From positions 1-59,463 of the forward strand of contig ADNK01002331.1 of assembly GCA_000320545.1 (NCBI GenBank): a stretch of DNA of 59,463 nucleotides. Reading direction: 5' to 3'. The translations under genes were made by a program, and so were the position numbers. Position 1 is the first letter of the stretch; each line of letters opens with the position of its first letter. The notes under the pieces were generated by a model that saw only the letters and a list, made by a program, of their open reading frames with translations, ran no database searches and was not told where the DNA came from. Below, piece after piece: positions 24,595 through 34,310 of this stretch. The DNA comes from Bigelowiella natans CCMP2755. Its lineage: Eukaryota; Cercozoa; Chlorarachniophyceae.

Positions 24595-26805
24595 TTTGAT
24601 AAGTCCCTTGTTAGGGGTGCTAGATGTAAGGAATTACGATGTCACATTCCATCCTTTCAATCTTCTTCTTTTCAAGTTTCTACTAAACCATGATGATGAC
24701 GATGATGATGCTTTGTGTCTTCTCAGGATCAGGGAGTAGAGCCACTAATGATTCTTATGGAACCTTTGAGCGAGATTGATTCTATGAGTATCATTGCTGA
24801 TTGTCTTAAAATGGACCCACAGGTAGGTAGGTAGGGTGTAGGTAAGGTAGTTCGTGGCAGCACTCAGTATATAGAAGTAGTTTACATCTAGTTACTGCTA
24901 AATCTGCCTCTTCGTCTTGCTTCTTCTCCTTCTCCTCCTTCTCTTCAATAGACGCCATTGGTCGGAGATATTGCTTGGATGGGTAACTAAATATCAGAAA
25001 GGAACAAGAAAAACAAATCAAAGGGAGGAGTAGTAGTCTAAGGAAAAGAGCGTTATCGCTGACTGATCGTCATCCTCTTCTTCATCATGCTTACATCTTG
25101 ACATTGTGACTATCATCATCATCATCATCATTTGTTTGTACTTGTCTTTAGTTGAAGGGAACCCTCTTTTCATCTCGCTTTGGTGTTCACAACTGATGCG
25201 GAAGGGCATGGTCGATAACTACGGAGAAGTGAATGCGAATATGGACTTCCAATCGTTACCAATGCCGCATGCGATACGGCACTATTATGTCACTCTGTTT
25301 GACATGTTTGGTCCAACAAAGCAGGGAATCCTTCGTTTGTTGAGTCAGGCAGATACAGATCTCAATCCCACAGATATATGTTCATGTCTTGAGGTCGATG
25401 ATAACAAACGAAAAAGTAGGAGAAACCCACAGATATATCAAAACCACTGTGAGTCGCTCGTTAGAGTCAATGTTCTTCATCGATTTAGAAAGCTTGGCAA
25501 ACAGGTAGGATTTGAATCTTAGAAAATTAGTGTGATGATATGGTGACTAGTACTTTTCCCTTCTCAATCGAAACTGATGCAAGACTGCTGCTGTCACAAA
25601 ACTTAGTCGTCAAGAAGTGTATTATTGTGTTTTCGTAGCACACCACTATTTTTACCACATTGTTTTTCGTTGATACTAAAAAAACATCATGAGCATGTAG
25701 TCGTCGTATACCTTTATGGCGACGACATACATCATGTGCCCCATCATCTCAGCCACCACCGACAGACACCATTGTACTATTGCAGCGACGAGCTCCAAAA
25801 CACAAACGTTCCATTTCGAAAGCATCAGCTAATATTCTACGTGCTGCGGCGATGTCTGAAAGACGAAGATACCACCAGTCAATATCAGTGAAGGGAGAAA
25901 TTCCATGCACATTAGTAGCTGGTGGCAACAATAGCTACAGGTAGAAATAGTAGTTCTAGCAATGGTTGTAGCTACCGCATGCTGCTGCCGCCTATCATGA
26001 AAAGAAAATGAGTGAAGTATAGAAAACGATGGGTATGTAACAGTGAATGTAATGATTAATTTGGACTGCTAATAGTCATCCCAATAAATTGTTATTTCAC
26101 ATTGCTTAATGATAACATTTTTTGTTTGTCCTCATCATAGCTATCAGCTGGAAAGTCAAAACTTTCGTCGTGTAATACGTGCGATGATGCTCGATTCACA
26201 AGTTGGTAGTTTAAAGAAAGCTCTATCGAAACTTGGCACTTGTCGAAAGGAGTCGCAGAATCCACGATCTGAGCTCCAAAGCGACAGAATATCCGAATCT
26301 AAAACCCGAACGTAAGTTATACTTGTATCCCTCCAAATGTTATGAATTAATAAGAATATCGGTATATATGCATATTATATCGAAGTGTCTGTAAATTGAA
26401 CGTAATCTACCTGAATCGAATTATCAAATTCAAACTTGCAAATTGTGTGACGGTATCATCAAACTTACATAATCTAGAAATAATGTTTTGACATTTCTGC
26501 CGCATTATAGAGCTTTCTTCGTGTCACTGTCGAACAACTTTAAGTTAAATATATTATCACATTTTTAGTGTCGTCATATTTCTTTACAGAACTATAGTAG
26601 ATGATGAAATCATCCGTCCGAGGAACAATAAAATTGGATAAACTAATTCTCGCAGATCTTCATGTTGATTTATTTTCCGTTCCACCTTAGGTTCAGCTTC
26701 CAGGAACATAAAAGGGCGACATCGGTCCTATCTGGGAGTTTTAATAGTCCCTCTACAGTTAAGAAACGCCGTGCTAGCATAAGGGCGACGGAATTAGAGT
26801 TATAA
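16921..26805 (+). CDS. ADCY10-type soluble adenylyl cyclase with N-terminal EF-hand, many exons
   Basis: Class III cyclase making cAMP from ATP. The start MGNQLSEEN offers an N-myristoylation site; the first exon has an EF-hand loop (DKNKDNKVSLDE). Catalytic domain 1 (exons 17682-17864, 17997-18120, 18304-18492, 18813-18878, 18995-19117, 19511-19695) has CAFVDVSGFTALTE and GGDIIKFAGDALL, holding both metal-binding Asp residues and the Lys of the sAC active site. Domain 2 (20020-22395) has VDDKGVVLLAMFGLPP and FCGVVGSTQRREYTVMGDAV. Exon 22557-22844 carries the Walker A box GVMGCGKTAL; exon 23989-24209 carries a Walker B-like LILLMEDWHKF. Later exons (to 26805) include VEGNPLFISLW and a basic Ser-rich tail; the stop is TAA. 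Total is roughly 1,300 aa, shorter than the human enzyme (about 1,600). Junctions after 17386, around 21916-22132 and after 24551 are unresolved. Mammalian sAC has no EF-hand. Confidence 0.88.
20632..20658 (+). repeat. (GTA)n tract that begins at a 5' splice site
   Basis: The exon ending ...AACAAGCTTATG is followed at once by GTAGTAGTAGTA, so the first GTA of the microsatellite is itself the intron donor. A similar arrangement follows the exon ending at 18492. Confidence 0.75.
21012..21066. repeat. (GGA)n microsatellite
   Basis: This purine-only tract lies in a cyclase intron just after exon 20828-20955. The strand asymmetry could support a triplex or G-rich structure. Confidence 0.9.
21370..21481. 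repeat. (GTA)n, (TA)n and (GT)n cluster in a cyclase intron
   Basis: Three different microsatellites follow one another within about 110 bp, starting eight bases after the end of the exon that closes at 21362. Confidence 0.9.
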
Positions 26806-26896
26806 CTGCTGTTCATTGCCCACACGGTGCTGATGACATCTAAGCATCAAAGGTTGATAAATATTTGCGTCTATCATCGGTGATTCCTCGCAAATT

Positions 26897-26982
26897 ATGA
26901 GACGGATGTAATGAAATGTTTAATTTTTTGCAATGGTCATCCTGATTTAGCTATGCAGAGCAGCGGCTACAGTGCTTAAGTT
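26897..26982 (+). repeat. Interspersed repeat, copy A
   Basis: It begins ATGAGACGGATGTAATGAAA and continues through GCAATGGTCATCCTGATTTA to an AGAGCAGCGGCTACAG word. It is very close to copy D at 27865. Confidence 0.8.
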
Positions 26983-27307
26983 GTGTCCTCGCAAATTATG
27001 GATGTATGTGCATGTAACGTTGGTAGCATGTTGTTTGCATTCTAGCACATAGATGCAATGATGATGATGCCTGCATGCTAGCATGGTGTGCATGCATGCA
27101 TTATATACATACATGTGATTATTGAGGCATCAACACGCCCTTCAAGCCTAAGCAAGGGATGGCGCATACACAGATGCACAGCTAGCGGTTGCTGAGTGTA
27201 GAGCTTTACAATGCATGCGACCACATCACAATCAAGCACGTACTCCTCCGACCCGCTGACTAGTTTCGATAGCTTGCATGACGACTTTCTTAAGACTTAA
27301 TTCATTC

Positions 27308-27415
27308 ATGAGACGCAATCTAGTGATGATTGAGTTAAATTTTATCAATAGTTATCCCAATGTAGCCATGTGTAAAGCAGCAGCGGCCACAGCGCTTAAA
27401 TTGCACACATTCGTT
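27308..27415 (+). repeat. Interspersed repeat, copy B (diverged)
   Basis: It shares the order of words with copy A (ATGAGACG, TTATCAATAGTTATCCCAAT, GTAGCCATG, GCAGCAGCGGCCACAGCGCT) but has many substitutions and small indels. Confidence 0.6.
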
Positions 27416-27479
27416 TCTGTTGTGGCGACTTTCATGCATGAAAAATCAGAGCGGCGTGCGCGTAGCGCGGCTTTCATTG

Positions 27480-27580
27480 ATGAGACAAATGCAATGAAAT
27501 GAGTGCGTTTTTTCAACAGTCATCCTAATACGCTTAATGTAGCTATTAAAAGCAGAGGCTACGTACAGCACTCATGTCAT
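27480..27580 (+). repeat. Interspersed repeat, copy C (diverged)
   Basis: It opens ATGAGACAAATGCAATGAAA, then TTTTTTCAACAGTCATCCTA and an AGCAGAGGCTAC word, in the same order as copies A and D. Confidence 0.65.
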
Positions 27581-27864
27581 ATCTATTTGTCTTTGCTATC
27601 ATGTCCTCAAGCACACAGATGGCATGTTGTGATGATCAGTGTGCACAGCACAGTGTCGCTTCGCACATGATCACGGTAAATCACTTCACATGTCAGTCAG
27701 TACACATGGCTTCGCATGTTAGCACACAATAATCGCATTGAACACGGTACATTGCTTCGGTACATGTCAATACGGCACATAGCAGTCGCATGTCGCTCCT
27801 CACATTGTGGGCGGTACAAAAAGGGCAATAGAGATATCAAGAATAATCTTCATATTACATATGC

Positions 27865-27960
27865 ATGAGACGGATGCAATATGAAATGTTTAAATTTTTT
27901 CAATGGTCATCCTAATTTAGCTATGCAGAGCAGCGGCTACAGCGCTCAAGCTGTGTCTGT
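27865..27960 (+). repeat. Interspersed repeat, copy D
   Basis: It opens ATGAGACGGATGCAATATGA, then TTCAATGGTCATCCTAATTT and GCAGAGCAGCGGCTACAGCG, nearly the same as copy A about 970 bp to the left. Confidence 0.8.
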
Positions 27961-28096
27961 TTTTTCCTTGTGTCACATGTTGCATGCATGTGAAAGCATT
28001 GCAATGTCGTCGGCCATGTCGTGCTTTGCGCGCAGCGGTGCGGGCTCTTTTCTCTGTCTTTGTGAGCCGTTTCGTTTCGTCGTTGCGGTCCATGAT

Positions 28097-28127
<31 letters not shown>

Positions 28128-28569
28128 CAAAATATTTTTGTAATATAATACTTATATATGTATATATATTTCCCTTATCCCCCTATGTAAAGTATAAGTA
28201 TAATTATATAATATAATAAATATAATATCACAGTAGCATAACACAGTTGTATGATACAGCAGTTTGCTTTGCGATGGGCATGTTTACGTGCCACACCGCC
28301 ATTAGCGGTTATAATAATGTTATTATTATTACTTACACATCATACACATATCATATCTCTTGGCTTGCTATCACAGCAGTTGATGTAGATAAACCCCGCC
28401 TGACGCTCCTCACGCATGCGTTCTGGAGAATGCTGGCATATTCAATGCTGCTTTTGATCCGGTGCTTGCTGCAATGTTTTTTGATCCGGCTCCATTATGG
28501 ACATTACGTAATATATGATATAATGACAACAACAATAGCTTTGCTTCCACGAAAATGGAACACACATTA

Positions 28570-28684
28570 GCTGAGACAAACAAACACAATTTAGGCACTG
28601 TGATCGACCGCTGCATTGCACAGCCACACTAGGATGACTGGAATTGAAAGAGCAATGTAAAATCATTAATTACATCCGTCTCAT
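28570..28684 (-). repeat. Interspersed repeat, inverted copy E
   Basis: Read on the minus strand it starts ATGAGACGGATGTAATTAAT, then TTTCAATTCCAGTCATCCTA and GCAATGCAGCGGTCGATCAC, in the same order as copies A-D. The copies with opposite orientation show the element is dispersed, not only tandem. Confidence 0.6.
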
Positions 28685-29305
28685 ATAATATGACTGGTGC
28701 TGGCAACTGTGATAACTTTTTGCATTCGCGGGGACAACTGAAACAAGATGACGTGCACTGTGCCAGATACAATGCGATGCCATCAAAATATAGATCATCT
28801 TCTGCGCCGCCCCAAATATGCATATCAGCAATGTCAAGCTGAACAAACAAGTGAGAAGCATCAGGATGAGTGACGACACAAAAAGGCTGACCAAGAAAGA
28901 AATGCTGTCTTTATTTGCATGTTTACATACCGAGCACAGGGAACGACGGACTATCAGAATATGTAAAACACAGTAAATGAATGCAACTAAATAATAAGCG
29001 CATGATACTCATCCGAGGAAGCGATGTAATTCTGAGCAAGCAGACGGCGGGTGCATGCAGTAAGCTTGAATGTGCCACGCGCGATGCCCTGCATAGCCTG
29101 ACAGTGCGCGATCGTGCTGCTACTTTTGAATTTATTATCATTGCGTCAATGGCAGTGCAGTGTCGTCGCGTTTGCAAGTTTCATAATTGTTACATAAACG
29201 AACTTCCATCTTCGGCTAACCGAAAATGGAAGCATTTTTCAAAATCATTTTCATTAAAAAGAATAGTGCAGGAAAAATTAGCACCGAATATGAACGACTA
29301 TTACT

Positions 29306-30437
29306 TCAAATTTTGACTGGCATAACTATTTTGCCCTCGACCGATTCTTCAGTGTGAGAGCCGTCATTTAAGCCAGACTGATCGTTGAAACCGTTATTAT
29401 CATCACGGTTAGTGGGAAGGCTCGAGCGAATGGTAATAGAACTCACGCGATTTTCAAAATTAGAAGCAGTATTTCTTGAACCTACCATGCCAGTATCACT
29501 GTTCCCAAGTAAGTACGAATGGTCAAATTGATGCGGTGTGAAAACCGCTTGCCCATTACCCGTCCCTGTTTGACGATACAAACTTTGACCCGACATCTCT
29601 ATTGTGTTTTCTTGTCCCATCTTCATTCTCGAGACAACACCGAGCCTAGATCCAGAAACTGCTCTTGAATCGCGGGATAAGGCTTCACGTTCCATGTGGG
29701 TAGAAGATAACCTCGATCTTCCAATCCGTTGTGATTCATGACGAGAATGATGACGAGAGTGACGAGAGTGCGTAGAGTCCTGGCTGGACCGGTGAGTCTT
29801 CCCACGACGACGGCGCATTGACGAGCCACCGCTACTTCCCTTAACTACATTGTTCACCTTACCCTTGATCATATAAATTATAACAGCGAGGGCACACGCG
29901 TCGCAGAAAAGAGCGAAGAGGTAGAGTGTGTAGATCTCACGGCCAAACAGCATAGCGATTGAGCAGCAGCAACTTAGGAATATGGGAATTGTCACGAATA
30001 ACACCAATCGTTGGAAACGGTGAGCTGTCGCTGCCTTATCAGCATTTGCCGAGCTTGACACCTTAGAAGCGAGGAGCATACCGTAGAGAAGGTAAGCAAC
30101 CATTAGAAGCAGAGAAAGTCCCACGATAATGCTCGAAACGACGTATGGTGGGAGGTCTAACAAGTAGAATAGTAACCCAACAACCAGGACTGAACCACCA
30201 AGGAGCGTACTGGTCAATATGAACCTCTTCTGGAATTGTTCGAATGGATTTTTTGAGAGTCGAGCATTGTGTATGACGCTAGCCCATTGGAACACGATAA
30301 GACAGTAGAGGGTAAAGCCGATGTAATATGGAAGCGTTATAATTCCCAATGAAATGCCAAAATGCATGCGAGCGTGCTCGAACCCATCGATCAGCCGTGC
30401 AACCTTAGGATTGGATGTGACATATGAGATCAAGTTG

Positions 30438-30477
<40 letters not shown>

Positions 30478-32595
30478 GTATCTTTCACTGAGGTCAGCAT
30501 GTTGTCACTATCCCCCTCCTCCCCCCCAACCCTTTGATTTTGCAACTTCTTTTAGAGAATTTGATGTTTACTAACCATTAACACGCTAAAAATCCTGACG
30601 ATAGCAAAAGCGATGATGAGAATGTGCGTCCAGACGCAGATCTTGAACTTGAATCCTCCTGCACCCATTCGCCCAACTTGCACTAAAGCTACTCCAGCTA
30701 TGACAACAAACACGCCTATCAGCACCCAATAGCCAGCCTCGACGTTGTTCTCATTCGATGTGCAGCTGACTTGATCCGCAAGAAGTGTGAATTCAGTGAG
30801 GTGGTTGCACACGCAAAGATGCGCTCCATCGGAACTAATGCCGTTGTACACGCATCCTTCTCCGCTCCACGTTTGGAGAACCGTATCCCAAAAGCGGCAA
30901 AGCTTAAGCGTGTTGCATTCTTCCTGCACAGATGTGAGAGCAATTGTGACATTCGCGATGGCGTCTTCACTGCTGTGAGTGTCTTCTGAAGACAATAGGC
31001 GCACTCCAGAAGCGTTGTAAAGATTGACTGAAGCAACATCTGGCGACGCGAACACGAAGCCGTCACCAGCCCCTCCTGCAGCTGAGGATTGCTGCTGCTG
31101 CTGTACGTTCTGCTGCGAGTTATGTCGGCAACTTGAAACGGACGCTGTCCCAAGTCGCAGGAGAGTGAGGACACTCTGTGCACGCTCATACTCGCCTGAT
31201 AATAATGTGCCAAGATGGATTCAGATGATGAGAAAACAGCATGCAACGCACAGAAGAAGCCTTTATTTTCATCATATCGCTTCAGACATTGCGTAGAGAG
31301 GGTGTGAATTTTCGTGAACGTTTATGCTCAATGAATGCAGCCCAGCGTCTTCTCTCCCCCTTCTTCACGACCCCAAAAAGGAAGTGTGAAGATTGATGTG
31401 TGTGATGCAAAAGTTACTATCTTACAAAGACAATTTTCACCTCTACAACTATAAATCACTATTTGTTACCTGGTGAAGACAATGAAGTCGTCGTTGATGC
31501 AGTGACAGTAGGGTCAACAGTGACGCGGAATGAAGAAGATGCGTTCAAGCCTCCAGCCTCATCCGCAAATATAGAGCCTGTAGTCGCGTCGAAAGCGGAA
31601 GTAGTGTATTGCACGCCTCCTGTGTTTGATTGAGGAGGGGAGGTTGACCCAGCTCTTTGAAGAAGCACATCCATGGAAGCGAGTGTTTGGTTCAGGAGGG
31701 CGCATGATGATGTCGTTGTGGTTGTCGTTGTAGCAGGAATTGTAGCTGAGGACGAATCCGCATTGATACTGAAGAAATTCGCCTTTTTCACCATCGCAGA
31801 GTAACCATCAGCGAGAACGTGACCCAAATTAGAGGCTAGTCTTTCGGGTTCGGCATGATTCGTGATTGTTTCTATAGCGTCAAGAATATTTAGAGACTCT
31901 TCAGTGTTGTCCTCATTACCTTTACAGAACAACAATGGGAAAGAGAAATATTAGCACCATAGGAAAATCGGCAGTATGTCTTCAGGATAAGCTACACTTG
32001 AGCACACCTACATGCAATCACACTCAAACCTACCCACTCCCAAAAAAGATAAAAGAGTATACCTTGGAACGTTTGAGTCTCGCTACTGTCTCTGAGAGTT
32101 TCCGCTACAAGAAGGCTCATCTCCCCTTCTACGAACTCGGTCATGGATGCCGCTCTTACAACATAACTAGAAGCGATTTGCCAAAGCTCAGAAGAGAGAG
32201 ACTGCAGAGTTGCGCTTGTGGAACATCCGCTGTTTGAAACCCACCAAATGAATCATTTTGTCCATATCTCAATGAATGACTGCAAACGGTTGTTGTGATT
32301 TAGAAAGGAATTTAATATTCTCTTTACCTAATGGTGGTGTTTGTCGGTGTCGTTGCCAATGCCCCCGCATAATCTGGACATTCTGAAAGCGAAATATCAC
32401 CACCGTCACTTCCCTTCCTGGGAATCTCGTCTATCACATCCATGGCCAGGCGAGAGAGACTGAGCATATTTGTCACGTCTCCCAGATCCCAGAGATTGGC
32501 CAATGTGCTGTTCAGGCTCCGACACATATCATCTCGCAGTCCATAGCTATGATAGTCGACATGGAATGCAGGATATGCTTCCTCGACCTTGGCAA

Positions 32596-32635
<40 letters not shown>

Positions 32636-33020
32636 AGCGAGGATATGTATGCATGCATGCGTGCGTGCGTCCGTATGTGTATGTATGTATGTATGTGTGC
32701 TATGTAGTTTGTCGCAGGGTTTGCAATTACCATTTGTCGCAACAAGAAAACAGCTTGAGACGTCTTGAGGCACTCGGTTGTCTGCTGTGCAAAAGAAGGA
32801 TACTGCTGCGCTAACACCCGAACAGGGCCAAACTGACTATACGACACACCGCCCAAGACATCTTTGGCTCCGATCAGAAGTATGTGGTCTCCAGGCGGAA
32901 GAGTGAATTTACAATCTGCGAATGTGTAGAATTCAGAGCGTAAGAGCAAAGATAGTTAAAAAATGTCGTATAAGAAATCATATGAGATATTTTGTGGATA
33001 ATTTTATATGTGGAGAGAGA

Positions 33021-33056
<36 letters not shown>

Positions 33057-34279
33057 GAGAGATGGAAACAGGTCCCAATACATTACTCCTGCTCATCGCA
33101 TATTTTCATAAACATCTTTGTATGACCTGTTACAAGAGAGAACGGGCAGAGTACTTTAGAACTAGACTCGGTAGCGGATTGAGAAAAGTATGCAAAGGAC
33201 ATAAGAATTGGAGCTGCAGCTGGATCTGAGATGACAATGGATGCTTCGGCATCGAATGTTGTCGTGTATGCTGTTCCAGACAGAGGCTGAACCCGAATCG
33301 ATGCGATAACCGGAGCATCAACTACTTTGATTGTAACCTTATTGGATATCATTAGCGATGTTATTAACACACACCCGTGAAACCAAAATACAAGTAACTT
33401 TACACAAGACTTCATGTTTTTAACCCTGCGTACATGTAAATATGTGCAAGCTTTAAAAGGTGATTGTCATTTTTGTACCGATGACTGGGGACTCTGTGAT
33501 TCTGCGTCCACATAGGAAGCGCTGATGGTAAATTTGTCCTCCTGGCGAATAGCTGCTAATTCAGATATGGAAAGTTCAAGAGATGCTGTGGTGGCCAGAG
33601 TTGCTGCTCCTGAAGACGAGGACATCACCCAACGATAGTTATTATCTATGTCATTACCGCTCACACTTCCACCGCTATCGATGCTTCTCGATATTCGATT
33701 GGCTGTGAGGGCAAGGAGACCCTGTCGGGAAACAATGAAACTTTTGCCAGAAATGAATAACGCTGGGGATTCTCCAGAGATCACACGGACAAGGAGCGAG
33801 CGGTCGCTAGAGCGTCGCAGCGTACCATCGTTGGACACTACAGAAAAGTTTACCGTGATGTTCAATATAGAAGGGAAACGGGTGGAATAACGAAGGGCGA
33901 GAGATGGGATAGAGAACACATCCCCATTTGCCGATATCTGAACTGCAGAGCATGGTTGTTGTGCCGTGTGGTTAGTGCAGCTCCATTCGAAGATTTTGGT
34001 CGCATTCTTCGCCTCCTCAGGGTCATATGAAGCTGAACCGGCGTCTAAGTACAGGTCTAGGCTGTTTGCTGGAATTTCCTGAAAGTCTCCGACACCTTTG
34101 ATCATTGCTACGGGAGGACGAGCGCTTGTCTCTAGTACGTTCTAAGTACGTTCAGGTTTTAACATTCATTAGAATCTAAACACATATTGGAAGAAGGTCA
34201 GAACATCTGTCATTTACTGACAAACTGGCCATTACGCTACCGACTACTTATGCACATGTACTTTTAGTCAACACACACA

Positions 34280-34310
<31 letters not shown>

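Larger units (their letters stand above)
26806..29305. other. Intergenic region between convergent genes, without a recognised gene
   Basis: The cyclase gene ends at 26805 and the GPS-7TM gene ends at 29306 from the other side. The interval holds the five repeat copies listed separately, a TA tract near 28096-28120 and many GCATGC-like words. Open frames here coincide with the repeats and show no protein family. Confidence 0.6.

Noticed and set aside
26897-28684. CRISPR-like array
   Set aside because: The repeats are about 90 bp, diverged, unevenly spaced and in both orientations in a eukaryotic genome. This is an interspersed repeat, not CRISPR.
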